A DNA stretch of 64,000 nt from contig NZ_LMIS01000001.1 of the NCBI RefSeq assembly GCF_001428805.1, positions 1,350,975-1,414,974 of the forward strand, read 5' to 3'. Position numbers and translations under genes: made by a program. The notes beneath the pieces were generated by a model that saw nothing but the letters and a program-made list of their open reading frames with translations, ran no database searches and had not been told where the DNA came from. Below, piece by piece: positions 51,216-59,201 of the stretch; the first letter of the stretch is position 1; each line of letters opens with the position of its first letter. This stretch comes from Aeromicrobium sp. Root236 (GTDB lineage: Bacteria > Actinomycetota > Actinomycetes > Propionibacteriales > Nocardioidaceae).

Positions 51216-52898
51216 TCACCGGTTGCGGGCGACACGCGTCTCGTCCCAGACCGGTTCGTCGGACTCGTAGACCCGACCGTCGGCGCCGAACACCAGGAAC
51301 CGGTCGAAGCCTCGCGCGAACCAGCGGTCGTGGGTCACCGCGACGACGGTGCCCTCGAACGTCGACAACGCCTGCTCGAGTGCCTCGGCCGAGTGCAGGT
51401 CGAGGTTGTCGGTCGGCTCGTCGAGCAACAGGAGCGTCGCATTCGACAGCTCGAGCAGCAGGATCTGGAATCGCGCCTGTTGACCGCCCGAGAGCTGCTC
51501 GAAGACCTGGTCGCCGGCCTTGGCGAGCCCGTAGCGGTCGAGCGCCTTGGCCGCTCCCTCGTGGCCCATGCCCTTACGGTGCCCGTCACCGTGGTGCAGG
51601 ATCTCCAGGAGCGTACGGCCGAGCAGCGAGGGGTGCTCGTGGGTCTGCGCGAACCAGCCGGGGCGTACGCGCGAGCCCAGCCTGGCCATGCCGGTGTGGT
51701 CGACCGGCGGCGGGATGACGTCGCCGACCGGCTCGTGCTCGATGTCGGGCCGGGAGCCGCCGCCCGCGAGCAGGCGCAGGAAGTGCGACTTGCCCGAGCC
51801 GTTGCTGCCGAGCACCGCGACGCGCTCGCCGAACCAGATCTCCAGGTCGAACGGCTTCATCAGCCCGGTCAGCTCGACCTGCTCCGCGACCACGGCACGC
51901 TTGGCCGTACGCCCGCCGTCGAGCCGCATCCGCAGGTTCTGGGCGATCGGGACGGCCTCGGGCGGTCCTTCGCGCTCGAACCGCTCGAGCCGCGTCACCG
52001 CCGCCTGCAGCCGTGAGGCCATGTCGGCGTTGTAGGCCGCCTTGGCCCGGTACATCACGACGAGCGCCTTGAGCTTGGCGCGTTCCTCGTCCCAGCGCAG
52101 CCGCCGCTCCTCGAGCTTGGCGTTGCGGTCGATGCGCGCCTGCAGGTACGTCGAGAAGCGTCCCGGGTGCACCCACAGCGAGCTGCCGGCCGCGCCGGGC
52201 TCCAGCGTCGCGATGCGTTGGGCGACCCGCTCGATGAGCTCACGGTCGTGGCTCACGAACAGCACGGTCTTGGGCGACTCGACGAGCTCGTTCTCGAGCC
52301 AGCGCTTGGCCGGCACGTCGAGGTAGTTGTCCGGCTCGTCGAGCAGCAGCACCTGCTCGGGCCCGCGCAGCAGCGCCTCGAGCACGAGCCGCTTCTGCTC
52401 GCCACCCGACAGGGTCGTGACCTGACGCCACTGCGCCTTCTGGAACGGCACCCCGAGAGCCGAGACCGTGCACATGTCCCACATCGCCTCGTGCTCGTAA
52501 CCACCGGCGTCACCCCAGTCGACGAGCGCCTGCGCGTACGTCATCTGGGTGCGCTCGTCGTCGTGCTCCATCATGAGCAGCTCCATGCGGTCCACCTCCG
52601 CTGCCGCCTTGCGGACGGCTGGCGGTGCGACGGAGACCAGCAGGTCGCGGACCGTCGACTCGTCCCGCACCGAGCCGACGAACTGCCGCATCACGCCGAG
52701 ACCGCCGGAGATCGTGACGGCACCCTCGTGCGGTTCGAGGTCGCCCGTCGCGATGCGGGTCAGGGTCGTCTTGCCACTGCCGTTGGGGCCGATCAGGGCG
52801 ACCTTCATGCCCTCGCCGACCCTCAGGCTGACCTCGTCGAGCAGGGGTCGGCCGTCGGACAGCGTGAAGCTGATGGAGTTGAGGTCGAGGTGTCCCAC
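51216..52898 (-). CDS. ABC-F family ATPase
   Basis: A 560-residue protein with two ABC ATPase domains and no membrane part, the ABC-F layout. Walker A GPNGSGKT lies at 37-44 and a second GSNGSGKS follows; signatures LSGGEQKR and LSGGQQARF are both present. The interdomain linker is charged and helical, as in ribosome-acting members. It may be a translation factor or an antibiotic-protection protein; the sequence alone does not decide. The GTG at 52898 is preferred, with GAGG eight bases upstream, over GTG 52904. Confidence 0.9.
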   Translation of the reverse strand: MGHLDLNSISFTLSDGRPLLDEVSLRVGEGMKVALIGPNGSGKTTLTRIATGDLEPHEGAVTISGGLGVMRQFVGSVRDESTVRDLLVSVAPPAVRKAAAEVDRMELLMMEHDDERTQMTYAQALVDWGDAGGYEHEAMWDMCTVSALGVPFQKAQWRQVTTLSGGEQKRLVLEALLRGPEQVLLLDEPDNYLDVPAKRWLENELVESPKTVLFVSHDRELIERVAQRIATLEPGAAGSSLWVHPGRFSTYLQARIDRNAKLEERRLRWDEERAKLKALVVMYRAKAAYNADMASRLQAAVTRLERFEREGPPEAVPIAQNLRMRLDGGRTAKRAVVAEQVELTGLMKPFDLEIWFGERVAVLGSNGSGKSHFLRLLAGGGSRPDIEHEPVGDVIPPPVDHTGMARLGSRVRPGWFAQTHEHPSLLGRTLLEILHHGDGHRKGMGHEGAAKALDRYGLAKAGDQVFEQLSGGQQARFQILLLELSNATLLLLDEPTDNLDLHSAEALEQALSTFEGTVVAVTHDRWFARGFDRFLVFGADGRVYESDEPVWDETRVARNR

Positions 52899-52991
52899 CC
52901 CCACATCCTCGCAGCCCTCCGACTTGAAGCGGCACCTCGCGCGAGCAAGAGTGGGTGATTCACCCAATCACCTACTGAACGGGAGAAGCAC

Positions 52992-53270
52992 GTGCTCACG
53001 ATGACCGATGCCGCAGCAGATGTGGTCCAGAAGATCGTCGAACAGAACGTGACCGAGGAACAGGCCGGTCTCCGGATCAGCCAAGGCGCCGACGAGGCGC
53101 TCACCCTGACCCCCACCGCGGAGTCCCAGCCCGGTGACCAGGTCGTCGAGGAGAACGGCGCCCGGGTCTTCCTCGACGCCGGCGCGGCCGCCGTGCTGGA
53201 TGACAAGGTGCTCGACGCGCAGGTCGGCGCTGACGGCTCGGTGCAGTTCGCCGTCGGCGAGCAGGGCTGA
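52992..53270 (+). CDS. HesB/IscA-like domain protein without cysteines
   Basis: A 92-residue protein with the A-type Fe-S carrier (HesB/IscA) fold pattern: LTMTDAAADVVQKIVEQ, AGLRIS, and VFLDAGAAAVLDDKVLDAQ. None of the three cysteines that hold the cluster in IscA is present, and there is no Cys in the whole chain. It therefore cannot be a classical Fe-S carrier. GGGAGAA upstream of GTG 52992 is a good ribosome binding site. It precedes an epimerase gene and, one gene on, mrp. Confidence 0.85.
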   Translation: MLTMTDAAADVVQKIVEQNVTEEQAGLRISQGADEALTLTPTAESQPGDQVVEENGARVFLDAGAAAVLDDKVLDAQVGADGSVQFAVGEQG

Positions 53271-53294
53271 TCTGGCACCCACCCCGGAGCGGAA

Positions 53295-53323
53295 TTGAAC
53301 ATGTTCAAATAACGGTCTAGGGT
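53295..53323 (+). promoter_or_regulatory. promoter with palindromic operator on its -35 box
   Basis: TTGAACATGTTCAA (53295-53308) is a perfect 14-bp palindrome whose first six bases are the -35 box TTGAAC. TAGGGT (53318-53323) follows after a 17-bp spacer and is six bases before ATG 53330. The palindrome fits TnnAACnnGTTnnA exactly. Confidence 0.6.
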
Positions 53324-53329
53324 GGGCGC

Positions 53330-54265
53330 ATGAGCCACTCAGACCTGCAGACCGCCGTCGTCGCCGGCGCCTCCGGCTACATCGGCCAACACCTCGTCCG
53401 CACCCTGGTCGACCGCGGGGTCGACGTACGGACGATCGGCCGCAGCGCGACCAGCGACGCGACGTGGGACGATCCCGCGAGCCTGACCGCCGTCCTCGAC
53501 GGCGCGGACCTGCTGGTCAACTTCGCGGGCCGCTCGGTGAGCTGCCGCTACACCAAGCGCAACGCGGACGCGATCTTCGCGTCGCGCACCGAGACCACAG
53601 CCGCGCTCGGCCGCGCCCTGGCGACCACCGCCCGGCCACCGCAGCTGTGGGTCAACTCGAGCACCGGCACGATCTATCGCGACGCCCGCGACCGGCCGAT
53701 GGACGAGGTGACCAGCGAGCTCGGCACCGGGTTCTCGGTCGCCGTCGCCCGCGCGTGGGAGCACGAGCGGTTCTCGGCGCCGACTCCCGTACGCAAGGTC
53801 GCGCTGCGGATGTCGATCGTCCTCGGAGCCGGCGGCGGAGCCCTCAACCCGTTCATCAACCTCGCCCGGATGGGCTTCGGCGGGCCGATGGGTGACGGGG
53901 ACCAGAAGTTCAGCTGGGTCCATGTCGACGACGTCGTCGCCGCCATCACGTACGCCTTCGAGCACCCCGACGTCATCGGCCCGGTCAACGTCGCGGCTCC
54001 CGACGTCGTGACGAACGCCGAGATGATGGGGCACGTCCGCGAGGCGCTCGGTCGCCGTCGGGGCGTGCCGCTGCCGGCCTGGGCCCTCGAGGCCGGCGCA
54101 CGCGTCATCCGCACGGAGCCGGAGCTCGTCCTCAAGAGCCGCTGGATCGACTCCCGGGTGCTTCGTGAGTCCGGCTTCGACTTCGCGTACCCCTCGCTGA
54201 CCCTCGCCCTCGACGAGATCGCCGGGCGCACGCCCCGCGGCCTGCTGCCCGTCGCACTGGGCTGA
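53330..54265 (+). CDS. TIGR01777 family epimerase (SulA-like)
   Basis: A 311-residue NAD(P)-binding epimerase of the TIGR01777/YfcH type. The nucleotide motif GASGYIGQHLV lies near the N-terminus, with VNFAGRSV and NSSTGTIYRD in the middle. The DUF1731 C-terminal domain includes PLPAWALEAGARVI. It is leaderless from ATG 53330, under a promoter whose -35 box is a perfect palindrome, so it is probably repressed until a ligand appears. The substrate is unknown. Confidence 0.9.
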   Translation: MSHSDLQTAVVAGASGYIGQHLVRTLVDRGVDVRTIGRSATSDATWDDPASLTAVLDGADLLVNFAGRSVSCRYTKRNADAIFASRTETTAALGRALATTARPPQLWVNSSTGTIYRDARDRPMDEVTSELGTGFSVAVARAWEHERFSAPTPVRKVALRMSIVLGAGGGALNPFINLARMGFGGPMGDGDQKFSWVHVDDVVAAITYAFEHPDVIGPVNVAAPDVVTNAEMMGHVREALGRRRGVPLPAWALEAGARVIRTEPELVLKSRWIDSRVLRESGFDFAYPSLTLALDEIAGRTPRGLLPVALG

Positions 54266-54323
54266 CGGGCTGATTAGGTCACACTCAGCCGTTCCCGCAG
54301 GACCGCCCCCGTACGATGGAGGC

Positions 54324-55463
54324 ATGGCAGTGGTCACCGAAGAGCAAGTCCGTGAAGCCCTCAGCAAGGTCAACGACCCTGAGATCAAGCGACCCATCAC
54401 CGAGCTCGGGATGGTCGACGGCATCACGATCGAGGAATCGCAGATCACCGTACGGCTCCTGCTGACCGTCTCAGGCTGCCCCCTCAAGGACACGCTCAAC
54501 CGCGACATCACCGCCGCGATCGCCACCGTCGCGCCCGCGCACGCGGTCGTCGTCGACATGGGCGTCATGACCGACGAGCAGCGCAAGAGCATGCAGGAGC
54601 TGCTCCGCGGCGGACGCACCGAGAAGGAGATCCCGTTCGCCCAGCCGGGATCGCTGACCAAGGTCTTCGCGATCGCATCGGGCAAGGGCGGCGTCGGCAA
54701 GTCCACCGTCACGGTCAACCTCGCGCTCGCGATGGCCAAGCGCGGCCTCAAGGTCGGCATCATCGACGCCGACATCTACGGACATTCGATCCCCGACATG
54801 CTCGGCGTCGGCGACCTCAAGCCGACCCAGGTCGAGGACATGATCATGCCGGTCCCGGTCAAGGGCATGAAGGTCATCAGCATCGGCATGCTCAAGCCCC
54901 GCAAGGACCAGGTCGTCGCCTGGCGCGGGCCGATGCTCGACCGCGCTCTCGTGCAGATGCTCAGCGACGTCTACTGGGGCGACCTCGACGCCCTGCTGCT
55001 CGACCTGCCCCCGGGCACGGGCGACGTGGCGATCAGCCTCGGCCAGCACCTGCCCAACGCCGAGGTCGTCGTCGTCACGACACCGCAGCCCGCTGCCGCC
55101 GACGTGGCCGAGCGCGCCGGCACGATGGCCTCGATGATGCACCAGCGCGTCGTCGGCGTCATCGAGAACATGTCCTACCTCCAGGTCCCCGGCGGTGAGC
55201 GCATGGAGATCTTCGGGTCCGGCGGCGCCGCCAAGGTCGCCGAGACGCTCAGCGGCCGGTTCGGCTACGACGTGCCGATGCTCGGCCAGGTGCCGCTCGA
55301 CCAGACCCTTCGCGAAGGTGGCGACGCCGGCGACCCGATCGTCGAGACCGACCCCGATTCCGAGGCCGCCAAGGTGCTCCAGGGCGCTGCCGACCAGCTG
55401 AGCGGGCGTTCCCGCGGCCTGGCCGGCATGCAGCTGGGTCTCGCCCCTGCCGGAAGGCTGTAG
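54324..55463 (+). CDS. mrp: Mrp/ApbC-family P-loop ATPase
   Basis: A 379-residue Mrp protein. An N-terminal MIP18/DUF59 domain (1-95) carries Cys52 in VSGCPL. A deviant Walker P-loop GKGGVGKS follows at 120-127, then the NBP35-type ATPase. Its counterpart in Fe-S carriers has a CxxC after ENMSY; here the segment is LQVPGGERMEIFG, without cysteine. Equivalent to Rv1229c. TACGAT lies six bases before the ATG and GGAGG overlaps the leader, so both leaderless and canonical initiation are possible. Confidence 0.92.
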   Translation: MAVVTEEQVREALSKVNDPEIKRPITELGMVDGITIEESQITVRLLLTVSGCPLKDTLNRDITAAIATVAPAHAVVVDMGVMTDEQRKSMQELLRGGRTEKEIPFAQPGSLTKVFAIASGKGGVGKSTVTVNLALAMAKRGLKVGIIDADIYGHSIPDMLGVGDLKPTQVEDMIMPVPVKGMKVISIGMLKPRKDQVVAWRGPMLDRALVQMLSDVYWGDLDALLLDLPPGTGDVAISLGQHLPNAEVVVVTTPQPAAADVAERAGTMASMMHQRVVGVIENMSYLQVPGGERMEIFGSGGAAKVAETLSGRFGYDVPMLGQVPLDQTLREGGDAGDPIVETDPDSEAAKVLQGAADQLSGRSRGLAGMQLGLAPAGRL

Positions 55464-55472
55464 GCGCCGCAC

Positions 55473-55790
55473 ATGTTCGGCATGGGGCTGCCCGAGATCG
55501 GCGTCATCCTCGTCGTGGCCCTGCTCGTGTTCGGCCCCGACAAACTGCCCGAGATCGCCAAGCAGGCCGGTGGCTTCGTGCGTACGCTCCGCCAGATGGC
55601 CGAGAACGCCAAGAACGACCTGGGCCGCGAGATGGGCGAGGACTTCTCCGACCTCAACCTCCGCGACCTCGACCCCCGCGAGATCGTGCGCAAGAACTTC
55701 CTCGGCGACGACACGACACCGTCTCCGACCAAGGAGCAGCGGATCCTGCGGCCCGGCGAGACCCCGCCGTTCGACTCCGAGTCGACCTAG
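55473..55790 (+). CDS. tatB: Sec-independent protein translocase subunit TatB
   Basis: A 105-residue TatB. A short N-terminal membrane helix (about 6-22, GLPEIGVILVVALLVFGP) ends in the conserved FGPDKLPE hinge. An amphipathic helix and an acidic, disordered tail follow. With TatA and TatC it recognises twin-arginine signal peptides. It lies between mrp and sigE as in mycobacteria (Rv1224), but htrA is absent here. It is 9 bp downstream of mrp. Confidence 0.93.
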   Translation: MFGMGLPEIGVILVVALLVFGPDKLPEIAKQAGGFVRTLRQMAENAKNDLGREMGEDFSDLNLRDLDPREIVRKNFLGDDTTPSPTKEQRILRPGETPPFDSEST

Positions 55791-55802
55791 CCGCTGGGTC
55801 CC

Positions 55803-55866
55803 CGAGATTTGGATCCTGGTGCACCACGCCGATCACCTGCGTGGTGCACGCGAATCCAGATCTCCG
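55803..55866. repeat. interspersed palindromic element, copy 2
   Basis: CGAGATTTGGATCC (55803-55816) and GTGCACCACGC (55819-55829) pair with GCGTGGTGCAC (55839-55849) and the arm 55852-55866 ending GATCTCCG. It shares its arm consensus with the element at 36021-36085. It lies between the convergent tatB and anti-sigma genes and leaves no other spacer. Confidence 0.85.
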
Positions 55867-55869
55867 TGG

Positions 55870-56712
55870 CTAGGCGGCGTCGAGCCAGGCGGTCATGCGG
55901 TCGAGCCCGTCACGTACGCGCTCTGTCGGCGTCTCGTCGCGCGAGCCGCGCGGCAGCTGGGACACCGCCTGCTCGACCCGGCGGCGGTCCGCGTCGGTCA
56001 CGATCGTGTAGACGACGCCGTCGTCGTCCCACGTCACGAGCATCGGCTCCCCCTCGCGGACCCAGACCTCGGAGCCGCCCATCTGGGTCTGCTCGAAGTC
56101 GTTGAGGCTGTCGCGGTCGAGCGACCCGTTCTGCTCGAACAGGTTGAGCTTGCGACTGCCGTTGGAGTAGCTCAGGGCCACGACCTCTTCATGGTCGGCG
56201 AAGGATCCGGAGACCCGGTGCATGTCGCCGGCGAGCGTCGTGAGGCACGGCCAGCCGGAGCCGTCGAGCTCGGTCATGGTCGCGTCCTCGATGACGTGAC
56301 CGGCCGGCACCGCGGTCGAGCCGTAGAAGTCGGCGGCGTACTGGTTGAACGGCGGAGCGACCTCGTCGCCGATGCGCTGGTCGCCGCCACCCACGGCGTA
56401 CGCGGTCATGACGACCGCCACCGAGGCGCTGACCAGGACGACGCCGGCGCGGAAGGGGACCGAGCGGCGCACGCGGACCCACCAGCTGTCATTCGCGGGA
56501 GGGGCGGCGGCCAGGCTCGACAGCGACGCCAGGAGGCCGGGCGGCGGTTCAGGGGCCGCGACGGTCGACATGCGGGACTTCAGCAGGCGCTGCTGACGTA
56601 CGGCCTTGGCGCAGTCATCGCACGACTGCAGGTGGGTGAGCGCCTCGCGCGTCGCGGTGTCGGACAGCTGTCCGTCCACGAACGCCGCGACGTCGGCACC
56701 CAGATGAGCCAT
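55870..56712 (-). CDS. anti-sigma factor (RseA-like, zf-HC2)
   Basis: A 280-residue membrane-bound anti-sigma factor. The N-terminal zinc-binding HxxxCxxC (His27, Cys31, Cys34; HLQSCDDC) is the ZAS motif. One membrane helix lies near 91-111, followed by a 170-residue extracytoplasmic domain. It is the presumed inhibitor of the SigE-like factor encoded immediately upstream; ATG 56712 overlaps the sigma stop by one base. The ZAS motif would allow redox or zinc-dependent release in addition to proteolysis. Confidence 0.9.
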   Translation of the reverse strand: MAHLGADVAAFVDGQLSDTATREALTHLQSCDDCAKAVRQQRLLKSRMSTVAAPEPPPGLLASLSSLAAAPPANDSWWVRVRRSVPFRAGVVLVSASVAVVMTAYAVGGGDQRIGDEVAPPFNQYAADFYGSTAVPAGHVIEDATMTELDGSGWPCLTTLAGDMHRVSGSFADHEEVVALSYSNGSRKLNLFEQNGSLDRDSLNDFEQTQMGGSEVWVREGEPMLVTWDDDGVVYTIVTDADRRRVEQAVSQLPRGSRDETPTERVRDGLDRMTAWLDAA

Positions 56713-57278
56713 CAGATCCCGACCGGGCCCACGAATCGGGTCCGGCCCTTGCGGGGTGCACGGTGCGCCAGGGTCTCGCGCAGCTGGGTGCGACCACGGT
56801 GGATGCGGGAACGGACGGTGCCGAGCTTCACGCCCAGCACGTCAGAGATCTCCTCGTAGGACAGGCCCTCGATGTCGCACAGCACGACCGCGACGCGGAA
56901 CTCGTCGGACAACGACGCGAGGGCCAGCTCGATGTCGGGGTCGAAGTTGGCGTCGTGGACCGCTGACTCGGGCAGCACCTCAGAGCTCAGGAGCTTCTCC
57001 TCCGCACCCTCGTAGAAGCCGTCCATGCGCAGGCGCGACTTGCGGCGCACGCGGTCGAGGAAGAGGTTGGTCGTGATGCGGTGCAGCCAGCCCGGGAAGT
57101 TGCCCGGCTCGTAGGTGTCGAGCGACTTGAACACCCGGATGAAGACGTCCTGCGTCAGGTCCTCGGCGTCCTGGCGGTTGCCGGTCAGGCGGTAGGCAAG
57201 CCTGTAGACCCGCGCGGAGTGCTCCGCGACGATGTCGTCCCAGTTGAGCGTTGCCGTGGTCACGTCGTCTACCTTCAT
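56712..57278 (-). CDS. sigE: ECF RNA polymerase sigma factor SigE
   Basis: A 188-residue ECF sigma factor. Region 2 has [14 protein letters not shown] and [18 protein letters not shown]; region 4 has [23 protein letters not shown]. Context with a ZAS anti-sigma gene, tatB, mrp and a divergent O-methyltransferase matches mycobacterial sigE (Rv1221). The frame extends to 57353, but the ECF-type promoter at 57333-57308 rules out starts upstream of about 57300. ATG 57278 is used here. GTG 57263, with AAGG eight bases upstream, has the better ribosome binding site. Confidence 0.9.
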   Translation of the reverse strand: MKVDDVTTATLNWDDIVAEHSARVYRLAYRLTGNRQDAEDLTQDVFIRVFKSLDTYEPGNFPGWLHRITTNLFLDRVRRKSRLRMDGFYEGAEEKLLSSEVLPESAVHDANFDPDIELALASLSDEFRVAVVLCDIEGLSYEEISDVLGVKLGTVRSRIHRGRTQLRETLAHRAPRKGRTRFVGPVGI

Positions 57279-57307
57279 GAATTGATCGAACACCCCGTAC
57301 CTGAGAG

Positions 57308-57333
57308 AACGCATGGAAAAGCCTGACTGTTCC
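57308..57333 (-). promoter_or_regulatory. ECF-type (SigE-like) promoter of sigE
   Basis: On the minus strand GGAAC (57333-57329) is followed by an 18-bp spacer and GTT (57310-57308). That is the -35/-10 form described for SigE/SigH-class factors, and the spacer ends in GC as in the CGTT core. It indicates autoregulation of sigE. Confidence 0.6.
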
Positions 57334-57400
57334 CCAGATTCCCGACGCATCACATGGTTGAGCCTCCGCAGCCAACGGCGCTCACGCGGATAGTCTGACC

Positions 57401-58057
57401 TTGACCACCACGACCGAGGAGCCGACCATCACCACCGCAGCCAGCCTGGCGTACGCCGAGGACTTCCTGAGCGAGGACGACCACCTCGTCGCTGCGCGGC
57501 GCCGGTCGGACGACGTCGGAGTCATCCCGGTCGGCCCCGGAGGCGGTGCAGCGCTGTCGTTCCTCGCCTCGGTGGTGCAGGCCAAGTCGGTCGCCGAGAT
57601 CGGGACGGGCACCGGCGTGTCCGGGCTGTGGCTCCTGCGCGGCATGCAGCCTGACGGCGTCCTGACCTCGGTCGACCTCGAGGCGGAGCACCAGCGGCTC
57701 GCCCGCGAGACGTTCACCGAGGCCGGCTACGCCCCGCAACGCTTCCGGCTGATCGCCGGCGCCGGCCTCGACGTCATGCCGCGGCTGACCGATGCAGGCT
57801 ACGACGTCGTCTTCCTCGACGGCGACAAGGTCGAGTACGGCGAGTACCTCGACCAGGCCATGCGGCTCGTCCGTCCCGGCGGCATCATCGTGTTCGACAA
57901 CGCCCTGTGGCACGACCGGGTCGCCGACCCCGCGCAGCGGGACCCCGAGACGTCCGCGATCCGCGACGTCGTGCAGCGGGTCCGCAACGACGAGCGGCTC
58001 CGCAGCGTGCTGCTGCCGCTCGGCGACGGCCTGCTGGCCGCGCAGCTGCTCACCTAG
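57401..58057 (+). CDS. class I SAM-dependent O-methyltransferase (Rv1220c-like)
   Basis: A 218-residue O-methyltransferase of the catechol OMT family. SAM-binding motif I is [16 protein letters not shown]; the acidic residue after strand 2 is in [17 protein letters not shown] and the metal-site Asp/Asn in IIVFDNALW follow. It corresponds to Rv1220c beside sigE. The only plausible start is TTG 57401, four bases after TAGTCT, giving an almost leaderless message. It overlaps the convergent DUF3592-like gene by 4 bp. Confidence 0.9.
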   Translation: MTTTTEEPTITTAASLAYAEDFLSEDDHLVAARRRSDDVGVIPVGPGGGAALSFLASVVQAKSVAEIGTGTGVSGLWLLRGMQPDGVLTSVDLEAEHQRLARETFTEAGYAPQRFRLIAGAGLDVMPRLTDAGYDVVFLDGDKVEYGEYLDQAMRLVRPGGIIVFDNALWHDRVADPAQRDPETSAIRDVVQRVRNDERLRSVLLPLGDGLLAAQLLT

Positions 58058-58560
58058 CCAGCGCGTCGGTGCGAGACCATCCACTCCCCGGCCTCCGGGG
58101 ACACGAGCACCGCTAGCGAAGCCGGCTGGCCCCGCCGGTGCCGAGCGACCGCGTCCTGGCACGCCGTGTTGGAGCACACGTGGGTGACCTCGAACGGGCC
58201 GAGTCCGTCAGTGCGTATGTGGAGTGCGATGCGGTGCAGGACGCCCACGTCAGGCAGGTCCTCCACGTCCGCGATCTGCGCCCGCACCGCGACGCCCTCA
58301 CTCTCGAGACGTGCGGTGTCGGCGGCGCTCTCCGGCTCGGTCCACCGCAGGTGAGCGGCGAAGGCCAGCATCAGGACACCGCCCAGGACGACCAGAGGAT
58401 TTGCCCACCACGGCATCGAGACGAAGATCGGCAGTGCCGCGACGACGAGGCCGCCCAAGGATGTCTCCAGGCCGGCCGACCTTGCTGCCTTCGCGTCACG
58501 CTTCGTCGTGAAGCGCACCTCGCGCAACGGAGGCCGGGGGTCACCTGTCTGGGGTTCCAC
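58054..58560 (-). CDS. hypothetical membrane protein (DUF3592-like)
   Basis: A 168-residue protein with two adjacent hydrophobic segments (about 32-50 and 54-70). A C-terminal beta-rich part follows, with ARLESEGVAVRAQIADVED resembling the DUF3592 fold. The DUF3592 assignment is tentative. A lone Cys pair occurs in HVCSNTACQDA. GAGGCG precedes GTG 58560. It follows the YdhR-like gene by 9 bp in the DUF3117-YdhR-DUF3592 run. Confidence 0.65.
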   Translation of the reverse strand: MEPQTGDPRPPLREVRFTTKRDAKAARSAGLETSLGGLVVAALPIFVSMPWWANPLVVLGGVLMLAFAAHLRWTEPESAADTARLESEGVAVRAQIADVEDLPDVGVLHRIALHIRTDGLGPFEVTHVCSNTACQDAVARHRRGQPASLAVLVSPEAGEWMVSHRRAG

Positions 58561-58569
58561 CGACGCGCC

Positions 58570-58932
58570 TCAGTCGTCGTCGCGCTTGTCGTGCTCGAAG
58601 CTGGCTGACGAGCGGAAGCCGGCGGGGCCGCGTACGACCGCGACCACCTCGTAGGGCTCGATCGTGATCGGTGCGCTGCCGATGATCTTGGACCCGGCGG
58701 AGTCGGCGGCGGCCTTCTCGAACGACTCCTGGAAGGCCGACCGCGCCGCGTCGGACACGAAGACGTAGCTGCCCTCGAACCACTCACCCTTGCGGGCGCG
58801 CCAGGTCTTGAAGCGCAGGCCGTCGAGGGCCGCGAACTTCGCGAAGGACTCGTCCTCGACGTAGCTTCGCAGGGCCTTGAGCGTGCCCTTGGGTGCGTCG
58901 GCCAGTGACCAGCGAACGGTCAGCCCGTACAT
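58570..58932 (-). CDS. YdhR-like small protein (ABM fold)
   Basis: A 120-residue protein resembling the YdhR group of small dimeric alpha/beta-barrel proteins annotated as putative monooxygenases: MYGLTVRWSLADAP at the start, LRFKTWRARKGEWFEGSYVF in the middle and SAFQESF. No cofactor is expected. ATG 58932 overlaps the DUF3117 stop by one base, so translation is coupled. The exact family is moderately sure; the substrate is unknown. Confidence 0.75.
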   Translation of the reverse strand: MYGLTVRWSLADAPKGTLKALRSYVEDESFAKFAALDGLRFKTWRARKGEWFEGSYVFVSDAARSAFQESFEKAAADSAGSKIIGSAPITIEPYEVVAVVRGPAGFRSSASFEHDKRDDD

Positions 58933-59093
58933 CAGACGGCTTTGAGCTGGTCGCCCAACGTGGCTGCTTCCTCGTTGTTGAGCTCGACGACGAGACGTCC
59001 GCCGCCCTCGAGCGGGACGCGCATGACGATGCAGCGCCCTTCCTTGGTGACCTCCATCGGGCCGTCTCCGGTCCGTGGCTTCATGGCGGCCAT
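58932..59093 (-). CDS. DUF3117 family protein (Rv1211-like)
   Basis: A 53-residue DUF3117 protein that is almost invariant across Actinobacteria: KPRTGDGPMEVTKEGRC, then GGGRLVVELNNEEAATLGD. The function is unknown. The start is ATG 59093 with AGGGGAA upstream; an ATG ten codons earlier would place that site within the gene. It heads a three-gene run with the YdhR-like and DUF3592-like genes and is divergent from the enoyl-CoA hydratase. An AT-rich core TATTAT (59148-59153) in the gap is the likely -10 region. Confidence 0.9.
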   Translation of the reverse strand: MAAMKPRTGDGPMEVTKEGRCIVMRVPLEGGGRLVVELNNEEAATLGDQLKAV

Positions 59094-59201
59094 CAGTTCC
59101 CCTCTCGATCTTGGAGCTCCCACCGCTACGGCAGGAAGCGTGCCTCCTATTATCGCCTATGGCCGGAGGACGTTCGACCGCAGTACCACCAGGAGGCTCA
59201 G

